From Candidatus Rokuibacteriota bacterium (lineage in GTDB: Bacteria; Methylomirabilota; Methylomirabilia; Rokubacteriales; CSP1-6): a DNA stretch of 49,102 nt. Made by a program: the position numbers and the translations under genes. Each line of letters opens with the position of its first letter. The stretch's first letter is position 1. Below the pieces are notes generated by a model, which was not told the origin of the DNA, ran no database searches, and was given only the letters and a program-made list of their open reading frames with translations. The stretch is from positions 1 through 49,102 of the forward strand of contig QHSP01000055.1 in the NCBI GenBank assembly GCA_003220495.1, given 5' to 3'. This document shows positions 25,556 to 32,200 of this stretch, one piece after another.

Positions 25556-26073
25556 ACGTCGAGGCGAAGCTCGAGAAGCTCGGTCTGGAGCTCCCGAATC
25601 TCGAGGATCTGTACCGGACGAATTCGTCCGGCGCTCACTATATTTCGCACTACGCCGTTCAGAACTTGCTCTATCTCTCCGGCACGACGCCGAGGAAGGG
25701 CGGTCAGGGCTACCTGCCGGGTGTCGTCGGCAAGGACCTGACGCTCGAGCAGGGCTACGAAGCCGCGCGCTACGCCGCGCTGATGACCCTGGCGGCGGTG
25801 AAATACGCGCTCGGCGATCTGGACCGGGTCCAGCAGCTCGTGCACCTCCTTGGGTTCGTGAACTCGGCGCCCGGGTTCGGCGATCAGCCGCGTGTCATCA
25901 ACGGGGCGGCCGATCTCCTGGTGGAGTTGTTCGGGGACCGCGGCAAGCCGACTCGCGCCGCGATCGGCTGCCAGGGCTTGGGGGGCAACGCCTCGGTCGA
26001 AGTCATCGTGACCCTGCTGTTCTCGGGGAGCGAGGTGCGCCCTCCCCTTGCTCGCGACAAGTTCGTGCGCTAG
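25552..26073 (+). CDS. RidA/YjgF-family protein
   Basis: A 173-residue RidA-like protein (the YjgF/YER057c/UK114 fold), longer than the roughly 130-residue archetype because of an extended N-terminal part. It has NLLYLSGTTPRKGG, QGYEAARYAALMTLAAVK and the C-terminal GGNASVEVIVTLLF strand. The catalytic Arg of RidA proper is not clearly at its usual place, so imine deaminase activity is uncertain and an Rid subfamily or chorismatase-like role is possible. ATG overlaps the upstream stop by four bases. It is co-translated with the serine hydrolase, which may imply successive steps on an amide or enamine compound. Confidence 0.9.
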   Translation: MNVEAKLEKLGLELPNLEDLYRTNSSGAHYISHYAVQNLLYLSGTTPRKGGQGYLPGVVGKDLTLEQGYEAARYAALMTLAAVKYALGDLDRVQQLVHLLGFVNSAPGFGDQPRVINGAADLLVELFGDRGKPTRAAIGCQGLGGNASVEVIVTLLFSGSEVRPPLARDKFVR

Positions 26074-26076
26074 CCG

Positions 26077-26700
26077 CTAGGGCGTCGGGGCGCGATCCCT
26101 CGCGGGCGAGTTCAGCATGGTGGCGAGCGACGCGAAGAAGAGGCCCAGGGCGATCCCGGCCAGGGTGTCGACCGGCCAGTGAGCCCGGAGAATGATCCGC
26201 GCCAGGGCCACGAGCACGATCAGGAGGACGCTGGCGGCCCGCACGGCGAGCCGCGCCGGTGGGGGGAGCGAGCCCGCGAGATAGATCACGGCGCCGAAGA
26301 ATGCCGCGGCGGCCGTGGCGTGGCCGCTCGGGAAGCCCATCGACGACTCTTCGGGACGGGCGCGGCCGATGACGATCTTCAGCAATCCCTCGGCCGCCGG
26401 CGCGGCGAGCATCAGCCCGACCCAGAGCCACCATCGCGCTCGAGCCCGAGGGAACGCGACCAGCAACAAGAGCGTCGCGGGCAGGAGCACCCGCCAGCTC
26501 CCGAGGTAGTTGACCACCCGAGCAACCTCGACGACGGCCGGCGACCCGTAACCGAGCAGCCACCTCCGCGCCGCGGCATCCCCGGGGAACGGATCGACGA
26601 GCGTCACCGCGAGCGCCAGGGCGATGAAGCAGCCGGCGCTTGCGAGCAGGGTCCAGCAGGCGCTATTTCGACGGGGTGAGCTCGGCGCCACCGCCACCAC
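26077..26700 (-). CDS. PAP2-family membrane phosphatase
   Basis: A 207-residue integral membrane phosphatase of the PAP2 superfamily (undecaprenyl-pyrophosphate or lipid phosphate phosphatases). The three-part catalytic signature is KIVIGRARP, GFPSGHATA, and RIILRAHWPVD (the usual Ser before the Arg is Ala). About five to six helices are seen. The first visible start, GTG 26700, lies 37 bases inside the preceding lipoprotein gene. No better start or ribosome site was found, so the exact N-terminus is uncertain. It is the last gene of the minus-strand metal region and may be only loosely connected with it. Confidence 0.92.
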   Translation of the reverse strand: MVAVAPSSPRRNSACWTLLASAGCFIALALAVTLVDPFPGDAAARRWLLGYGSPAVVEVARVVNYLGSWRVLLPATLLLLVAFPRARARWWLWVGLMLAAPAAEGLLKIVIGRARPEESSMGFPSGHATAAAAFFGAVIYLAGSLPPPARLAVRAASVLLIVLVALARIILRAHWPVDTLAGIALGLFFASLATMLNSPARDRAPTP

Positions 26701-27022
26701 CGTCGCGGACGAATCGCAGCACCCGCTGACCGCGCTCCTCGTGGAGCGTCACCCGACCATTGCCGTCGTTGCCTTCGTAGCGGATGTTCCCGGGGCTCAG
26801 CACGCTGATCGTGCCCCTGATCTCCTTGTACTTCGGCTCGACGAAGAGGAGCCCCTGAAAAGCGCCGTCCTCGGCGATTGTCAGGATCAGCGGGGCATTC
26901 CCCATGGGCCCGGACATCCGGCCCCGCCACGTCCCGGCGAGGCTGGCGGTCTCGGCCGAATATGACTGGGCACTGGCACACCCGGTCAGGAGGGTTGCGA
27001 GCAGCACGATGACGCGGATCAA
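26663..27022 (-). CDS. Small lipoprotein after the metal permease
   Basis: A 119-residue predicted lipoprotein. A short hydrophobic signal ends in the lipobox LLTGC (Cys at residue 15), followed by a Ser/Ala linker. The rest is a small, mostly beta domain with TWRGRMSGPMGNAPLILTI and RGTISVLSPGNIRYEGN. The TTG start overlaps the TGA of the ZnuB-like gene. A GTG at 27007 is another possible start but leaves a very short signal. Linked by overlap to the metal uptake operon, so a periplasmic-side accessory role is inferred. No family is recognised. Confidence 0.8.
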   Translation of the reverse strand: MIRVIVLLATLLTGCASAQSYSAETASLAGTWRGRMSGPMGNAPLILTIAEDGAFQGLLFVEPKYKEIRGTISVLSPGNIRYEGNDGNGRVTLHEERGQRVLRFVRDGGGGGAELTPSK

Positions 27023-27843
27023 GGGCGACGCAGCTTGACGGCAGCGGCCCAGAGCGCGACGAGGCTCACGCCGAAGACACAGACGATCGTAGCTCCGGTC
27101 GGCAGGTCGAGCCAAGCCGAGGCGGTGACCCCGAGCACGCTCACCACGGTGCCGAAGCCCCAGCCGACGAGTAATCGGGTGGCGATCGAGCCGCCGACGA
27201 GCGTAGCGGCGAGCGCCGGCACGATGAGGTACGAGAAGACGAGCAGCACGCCCGCGATGCGGACCGAGCTGGTCACGACGACGCCGAACGAGGCGTAGAA
27301 GACAAAATCCCAGAGCCGCACGCGCCAGCCCTCGGCGTACGCCTTGCGCGGGTCCGTCGAGATCAGAAAGAACGGCCGGCGGCAGAACCAGTGCAGGACG
27401 CCGATCAAACCGTAGAGAATCGCGACCTTCACGACGTCCTCGCCGCCGACCGTCAGGAGCGAGCCGACCAGCATCGCCCGGATGTGCTCGACGCCGTGCG
27501 GGGCGCGGTCGGACAGCAAGACGGCGCCGGCCGCGGACGCGGCGTACACGACGCCGATCACGGCTTCCTGCGACACGCGCCGCTCGCGGCTGCGCGTGAG
27601 CGACAGCACGAGCGCGCCCACGAGCGTCGCGAAGAGACCCGCCCCGTAGGATTCCCAGGTGTGGAGCTCGTGGCCGAACAGGAACGCCGCGGTGGCGCCG
27701 AGCGCGGCGATCTGGGCGAGCGCGATGTCGACGAAGACCACCTCGCGCGCCAGCACGTGAACGCCCAGGTAGGCGTGGATGCCCGTGAGGACCAGACACA
27801 TGAGGAACGGCGCCCACAGGAGCGCCAGGAGGTCGGAGAGCAT
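27019..27843 (-). CDS. ZnuB/MntB-like metal ABC transporter permease
   Basis: A 274-residue inner-membrane permease of the ABC-3 (zinc/manganese) family. About eight hydrophobic segments are present, with family patterns VHVLAREVVFVDIALAQIA near residues 28-46 and VRIAGVLLVFSYLIVPALAA near residues 195-215. It is 17 bases downstream of the second ZnuA-like gene. No ATP-binding protein (ZnuC) gene is present before, between or after the transporter genes in this window, so the ATPase must be supplied from elsewhere. The metal could be Zn, Mn or Fe. Confidence 0.94.
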   Translation of the reverse strand: MLSDLLALLWAPFLMCLVLTGIHAYLGVHVLAREVVFVDIALAQIAALGATAAFLFGHELHTWESYGAGLFATLVGALVLSLTRSRERRVSQEAVIGVVYAASAAGAVLLSDRAPHGVEHIRAMLVGSLLTVGGEDVVKVAILYGLIGVLHWFCRRPFFLISTDPRKAYAEGWRVRLWDFVFYASFGVVVTSSVRIAGVLLVFSYLIVPALAATLVGGSIATRLLVGWGFGTVVSVLGVTASAWLDLPTGATIVCVFGVSLVALWAAAVKLRRP

Positions 27844-27860
27844 ACGGTCGGCTGTCGACC

Positions 27861-28778
27861 CTAGCGAAGCGCCTGAGCGAGCGCGTTCACGTTGTAGTCG
27901 ATGCTCCCGATGTAGGTATCGACGCCCTTGATCCCACCGACCATCGTCGGGATGACGACGACCTTTGCCCCGGCTTCTTCGGCGATACGCTGCGCGAGCT
28001 TCAGATCGTTCCAGGGCTGGACGAGGACGACTCTGACGCGCTCGTCCTTCATCTGCCGGACCAGCTGCGCGAGGTGCTGCGGCGAGGGCGGGATGCCCGG
28101 CCGGTCCTCGAGCATACCCACCTGGATCAGCCCGAACCGAGCGAGGAAGTAGACGTAGTCGGGGTGGTAGACGACGACCTTGGCGCCCTTGACAGGCGCG
28201 AGCGCGTTCGTCCAGCGCACCATCGCTTCTTCGACGCGGGCGAGGAAGGCCTGGCGATTCTTCTCGAAGGTCGCTCGAAGCTCGGGGGCCACGCGGGACA
28301 GGCCGTCGACGAGATTTTGAGTCACGATCGGCGCCAGCCCGGGATCGAGCGAGTAGTGAGGATTGCCCAGGGGATGCACGTCGCCCATCGAGCGATCGAC
28401 CCGTGTCGACGGCACATCGAGCACCTGGATACCGCGCGAAGCGTCGACGCGGCCGACCGCGCCGCGGACGATCTTCGGGTTGTTCGCGCCCTGCACGGCA
28501 GTATCCGACCAGGCGTCGAGCTCGAGGCCGTTCTCGATGAACAGATCCGCGCGCCGGAGCCGAAGCATGAGGCTTGGGCGGATCTCGACATCGTGCGCGT
28601 TCTGGCTGCCACGGGCCAGGGACTCGACGTCGACCTGGTCGCCGCCGATCTCCTCCACGAGCGCCTTGAAGTCCGGGATCGTCGTCACGACGCGGAGCTT
28701 GTGGGCGCCGTCAGCGCCCGCGGCCAGGAGGCCGAGCACCATGGCAGCGCCAACGAGGGCGGCCGCTCGGTGGCGCAT
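27861..28778 (-). CDS. ZnuA-like metal-binding periplasmic protein (second copy)
   Basis: A 305-residue cluster A-I (ZnuA/TroA) binding protein with an N-terminal signal peptide (MRHRAAALVGAAMVLGLLAAG). Candidate metal ligands are His in SQNAHDVEIRPS (near residue 63), His in HPLGNPHYSLDPG (near residue 138) and His in VVYHPDYVYF (near residue 205). A more C-terminal acidic residue would complete the site. No His-rich loop typical of ZnuA is present. It is a close paralogue of the gene just upstream. The ATG shares one base with the previous stop (TGATG). It feeds the ZnuB-like permease. Confidence 0.93.
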   Translation of the reverse strand: MRHRAAALVGAAMVLGLLAAGADGAHKLRVVTTIPDFKALVEEIGGDQVDVESLARGSQNAHDVEIRPSLMLRLRRADLFIENGLELDAWSDTAVQGANNPKIVRGAVGRVDASRGIQVLDVPSTRVDRSMGDVHPLGNPHYSLDPGLAPIVTQNLVDGLSRVAPELRATFEKNRQAFLARVEEAMVRWTNALAPVKGAKVVVYHPDYVYFLARFGLIQVGMLEDRPGIPPSPQHLAQLVRQMKDERVRVVLVQPWNDLKLAQRIAEEAGAKVVVIPTMVGGIKGVDTYIGSIDYNVNALAQALR

Positions 28779-29692
28779 CACTTCATCGCGGTAACGAGGG
28801 CGTTGACGTTGTGATCGATGGCGCCGATGTAGGAGTCGGCGCCCTTCACCCCGCCCACCATCGACGCCAGCACGACAGCTTTGGCGCCGGCCTCGTCGGC
28901 TATGCGATTCGCCAGCTTCAGGTCGTTCCACGGCTCGACGATGATGACCTTGATCCGCTCCTCCTTCATCTGGCGGATGACCCGTGTCAGATGAGCGGGC
29001 GACGCCGGAATCCCCGGTCGATCCTCGAGCGTCGCCGCCTGGCTCAGCCCGAATCGACTCAGCAGGTAAATCCACTGGGGATGATACACGACGACTCGGG
29101 CGCCCTTGAGCGGCTCCATCGCCCGCGTCCAACGCGCCATGGCCTCGTCGAGACGCGCGAGAAACGCCTGGCGGTTCTTCTCGAACTCGACGCGGTGGTC
29201 GGGGGCGAAGCGGCCGAGGGCATCGACGATGTTCTGGGTGATGACGGGCGCCATGCCTGGATCGAGAGAGTAGTGAGGGTTGCCCAGGGGATGCACGTCG
29301 CCCATCGAGCGATCCACCCGTGTCGACGGCACCTCGAGGACCTGGATGCCGCGCGACACGTCGACCCGCCCGGGCGCGCCGCGGACGATGTTCGGATTGT
29401 TCGCGCCCTGCACGGCGACCTCGGCCCACGAGTCGAGCTCGAGTCCGTTCTCGACCAGGATGTCGGCGCGGCGCAGCTTCACCATGAGGCTCGGCCGAAT
29501 CTCCAGCTCGTGGGCGTTCTGTGTGCCGCGCGCCAGCGTTTCGACGTCGACCAGCTTGCCCCCGACCTCCTCGGTGAGGGCCTTGAGGTCGGGGATGGTC
29601 GCCACCACGCGGATCTTGTCGGCCGCCCCAACGGGGGAGACGAACAGCGCGATGACCGCGAGAGCGAGAAGAGGGCGGATTGCGCTCAGCAT
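28778..29692 (-). CDS. ZnuA-like metal-binding periplasmic protein (first copy)
   Basis: A 304-residue ZnuA/TroA-family binding protein; MLSAIRPLLALAVIALFVSPVGA is the signal peptide. Candidate ligands match those of its downstream paralogue (TQNAHELEIRPS, HPLGNPHYSLDPG, VYHPQWIYL). The two proteins align along their whole length, with strong identity. The start at 29692 has an AGGAGG site that includes the TAG of the upstream barrel gene. The 25 residues that a longer frame would add lie inside that barrel gene and are rejected. Two binding proteins serving one permease may differ in affinity or metal. Confidence 0.93.
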   Translation of the reverse strand: MLSAIRPLLALAVIALFVSPVGAADKIRVVATIPDLKALTEEVGGKLVDVETLARGTQNAHELEIRPSLMVKLRRADILVENGLELDSWAEVAVQGANNPNIVRGAPGRVDVSRGIQVLEVPSTRVDRSMGDVHPLGNPHYSLDPGMAPVITQNIVDALGRFAPDHRVEFEKNRQAFLARLDEAMARWTRAMEPLKGARVVVYHPQWIYLLSRFGLSQAATLEDRPGIPASPAHLTRVIRQMKEERIKVIIVEPWNDLKLANRIADEAGAKAVVLASMVGGVKGADSYIGAIDHNVNALVTAMK

Positions 29693-29702
29693 GCGTCGCC
29701 TC

Positions 29703-31070
29703 CTAGAAGGGGTGCGCGGGATGCGCGCCGAGGATGAAGGAGGCCTGGAAGAAGAGCTCGTCCACATTCCGGGCGCTCGAGCCGTTCAGGTTGACGGCGT
29801 CGCGAGTTTGGGGGCTGCGGTCGGTGTGCTTGTATGCCAGCCGGAAGCGGAGAAACTCCGACGGCCAGAACGTGACGTATGGCTCGATCGCCCACTCCCA
29901 GCCCGGATTCGTCGGATACTGCGACCAGTCGTAGCGAAACCCGCCGGCCCAGCGGCGGAAAGGCTGGACCTCGAGGCCGGCATACGCGCCGGAATGATCG
30001 CGCTGGCGCTTGTCGACGCGGTCGATCGCACCGTCGCCGTCCACGTCGACTCCCACGTCCGCCTTGCGCAGCGAATAGAGCCACTCCCCCGTGAGCGTGA
30101 CGAGTGGATGGAGCCAGCTGTCGGGACGATATTTGTAGCGAAGCTCCCAGCCGAGGATCGTCGACCGGTTCCTGTCGTCCGTGTCGCCGCTCGCGACCGA
30201 CATGCCCAGCTGGATCGCGTGCTCGTCGCCGAGCTCGAGGAACGTCCGAAGCCGGCCCGTGACGAGCGGATGCTGCAGGGTGCCACGGCCGAACGCGGTC
30301 TCGTTGTCCCCGTTGAAGATGCCGGCGAGCGCCTCGATGTAGAAGGGCAGGTCCGGGACGAGGGTCAGCTCGACACCCTTCTCCTGCAATCCCTCGGCGC
30401 CAAAGAAGTTGCGCATGACGTTCGGTCGATCGACCCAGGACAGATCGTGCTCGTGGACCTCGTTCGAGTAGCCGAAGCGGTTGCGCATCTGGCCGAGTCT
30501 CGCCTGGGTACCGTAGGGGAGCGTGAGGAGCGTGAGGTAGGCTTCGGCCAGGTGGACAGTGGTCTCGGCGCCGCGCGTTTCCTCTCCGGCTTCGAACCTC
30601 ACGACCGCCGAGGCGTAGGGATCGATCTGGCCGAAGAGTGAGAGCTCTACTTCACGAGGGAAGAAGCGATTTTCCTGCCCGGCAAAGGTTCCGCCGCCGG
30701 CTCTCTCGACATTGCGCTGCGTGACGTTGCCGACGAAGTCGCCGGCGATGCCCATGTCGAAGAGGAGCTGACCGGAGCCTCGCTGCTGATACAGCCCGAA
30801 CGGTTGCCGGGGCCGCGCGAGATCCATGGCCGACGGCGGAGTCGAGGCTGGCGGCGGCGCGGCGACTCCCGGGCTACCCGGGGCACCTGCCGGAGCGGTC
30901 GGAGCCGGCGGCGGTTGGGCCTCCAGGCGCTTGAGCCGCTCCGTGACCGACTCGAGCTGGTTCTGCAGCTGCTCGATCTGCTTCCGTAGCTCCGCCGCGT
31001 CCTGCGCGGCGGCAACGGCGGGCCCGAGCGCCGTGCACATCGATATGACGATCAGAGCCAGTGCGCGCAT
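29703..31070 (-). CDS. Outer-membrane beta-barrel protein with coiled-coil N-terminus
   Basis: A 455-residue secreted protein: signal peptide to about residue 23, a heptad-like coiled coil (ELRKQIEQLQNQLESVTERL), then a Pro/Ala-rich linker. After the linker comes a long amphipathic beta-strand region that ends in Phe, as expected for a porin recognised by the BAM machinery. It resembles phosphate-selective-porin/DcaP-like barrels, not TonB receptors (no plug domain). A Ca-binding-like loop DVDGDGAIDRVD lies at about 342-353. It heads the ZnuA-ZnuA-ZnuB operon (TAG lies in the next gene's ribosome site), so it may admit the metal or its chelate. Start has GAGGACC ahead. Confidence 0.9.
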   Translation of the reverse strand: MRALALIVISMCTALGPAVAAAQDAAELRKQIEQLQNQLESVTERLKRLEAQPPPAPTAPAGAPGSPGVAAPPPASTPPSAMDLARPRQPFGLYQQRGSGQLLFDMGIAGDFVGNVTQRNVERAGGGTFAGQENRFFPREVELSLFGQIDPYASAVVRFEAGEETRGAETTVHLAEAYLTLLTLPYGTQARLGQMRNRFGYSNEVHEHDLSWVDRPNVMRNFFGAEGLQEKGVELTLVPDLPFYIEALAGIFNGDNETAFGRGTLQHPLVTGRLRTFLELGDEHAIQLGMSVASGDTDDRNRSTILGWELRYKYRPDSWLHPLVTLTGEWLYSLRKADVGVDVDGDGAIDRVDKRQRDHSGAYAGLEVQPFRRWAGGFRYDWSQYPTNPGWEWAIEPYVTFWPSEFLRFRLAYKHTDRSPQTRDAVNLNGSSARNVDELFFQASFILGAHPAHPF

Positions 31071-31092
31071 CCCGGTCCTCCAGTGAATTTGG

Positions 31093-31104
31093 TTCGAGCT
31101 CGAA
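31093..31104. promoter_or_regulatory. Palindrome TTCGAGCTCGAA upstream of the metal operon
   Basis: A perfect 12-bp palindrome in the 71-bp gap before the barrel gene, 22 bases from its ATG, with a second overlapping CTCGAAGCTCGAG-type repeat beside it. It could be an operator for a metal regulator. It does not look like the AT-rich Zur or Fur consensus. No regulator gene is adjacent. Confidence 0.35.
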
Positions 31105-31141
31105 GCTCGAGACAGAAACCAGGCTGACGAGTGGAGGAGCC

Positions 31142-31423
31142 CTAGAAGCGGGGCGGCGCGCGCGAATCGGAGAGCCGGACCGGTGCGGCGGCGAGGCGCG
31201 CGGCGGCCAGCGAGATCGCCGCGGAGAGCACGAGCGCGATCCCGAGGACCGGCATCGCATCGAGCTGGCACGCGTGGGTGCCGAACGCCGCCATCAGCGT
31301 GAGGTCGTGGTCGGCGTTCCAGAGCCCCGGGGTCGAGCCGGCGTGGGTGTGGGGCAGGCTCGCGCCGGCGAGAAGAAGCGCGACGACTCCCAGCAGCAGC
31401 GGGAAGGCGCGGCGTTTCGACAT
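31142..31423 (-). CDS. Small His-containing membrane protein of the copper cluster
   Basis: A 93-residue protein with an N-terminal hydrophobic segment (about 6-22, possibly an uncleaved signal) and a second helix (about 52-75). Between them is a periplasmic-type loop with SLPHTHAGS, NADHDLTL and FGTHACQL, that is, several His and one Cys that could bind metal. No named family was recognised. It follows the CopC gene by 37 bases on the same strand. On the minus strand TTGCAA lies upstream, but no clean -10 was found. An in-frame start 36 bases earlier exists and is less likely. Confidence 0.7.
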   Translation of the reverse strand: MSKRRAFPLLLGVVALLLAGASLPHTHAGSTPGLWNADHDLTLMAAFGTHACQLDAMPVLGIALVLSAAISLAAARLAAAPVRLSDSRAPPRF

Positions 31424-31460
31424 GGCGATTACAACAACACGATCGGCCCGGGATTGCAAG

Positions 31461-31835
31461 TTATCGGCGGTCCTTGACCGTGAAGGTCAGCTTCGACTCG
31501 ATCACGTGGCCGTCGACCGAGAGGACGCGAAAGCTCACGGTATAGCGGCCGGGCGCGAGCGGGGGCAGCGAGACCGCGAGGCGCCGGGAGTCCTCGGGGG
31601 ACACCGCGACGTCACGCAGATCGACCTGGGTGCCTGCCTCGTTCGTGACCAACGCCTTCGAGTACGCGGGCTCGAGTCGTTCGTTGAACCAGAGCTCCAC
31701 GCGGGGCGGGGACTCGACGAGCGCCGCCCGCTGGGCGGGGACGGACTTCACGAGGACGGCGTGAGCGAGGGCCGCAGCCGGCCAGAGCGCCAGGACAGCC
31801 AGCCCGGCCGGGACGAGCCGCCGAGCGACCCTCAC
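31461..31835 (-). CDS. copC: CopC-family copper-binding protein
   Basis: A 124-residue periplasmic CopC-domain protein. The signal peptide ends at ALA, leaving mature N-terminal His-Ala-Val, the Cu(II)-binding amino-terminal His of the family. The core reads LVKSVPAQRAALVESPPRVELWFNE in family register. The second ligand region is SVDGHVIESKLTFTV. The GTG start overlaps the stop of the CusF-like gene by four bases. With the CopD fusion and CusF-like protein it makes a compact three-gene copper unit, probably for copper uptake or buffering in the periplasm. Confidence 0.93.
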   Translation of the reverse strand: MRVARRLVPAGLAVLALWPAAALAHAVLVKSVPAQRAALVESPPRVELWFNERLEPAYSKALVTNEAGTQVDLRDVAVSPEDSRRLAVSLPPLAPGRYTVSFRVLSVDGHVIESKLTFTVKDRR

Positions 31836-32200
31836 TTGATCTTCTCGATCGTGGTCACCGCCACGTTCGGGAGAACACCCTGCAGGGTAAATCGTACCGC
31901 GTCCCCCACGGAAACGGCTTCGTGAATCTTCGGCGACGCGACCCGAAAGCCCATGGTCATCGCCGGCATGTAACCGGGGATCTCGCCGTGCGTGAGGACG
32001 ATCACGCCGAGCTCCGGAAAGATCGCGCGCACGACACCTTCGACCCTCCACTGGCGCTCGATCCCGCTCGCGGCGGCGGCCCGCGCCTCGGCCAGCTCGC
32101 GCTCGAGCCGGCCTTCGCGCAGCCCCCAGAACGCATAGCCCCAGCCCACCCCGATGATCAGCGCCAGGTCGATCAGGAGGACGGCCTTCCAGGCCCGCAT
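31832..32200 (-). CDS. Membrane-anchored CusF-like copper-binding protein
   Basis: A 122-residue protein: one N-terminal membrane helix (about 6-26, probably an uncleaved anchor), a short charged helix, then a small OB-like domain. That domain carries the Cu(I) motif IPGYMPAMTMGFRV (near residues 74-87), as in CusF and the CusB C-terminal domain, with an accompanying His in VLTHGEI. It likely hands Cu(I) between periplasmic partners. ATG shares a base with the stop of the CopD fusion (TGATG), and its own stop overlaps copC. No CusA or CusB gene is nearby. Confidence 0.88.
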   Translation of the reverse strand: MRAWKAVLLIDLALIIGVGWGYAFWGLREGRLERELAEARAAAASGIERQWRVEGVVRAIFPELGVIVLTHGEIPGYMPAMTMGFRVASPKIHEAVSVGDAVRFTLQGVLPNVAVTTIEKIK

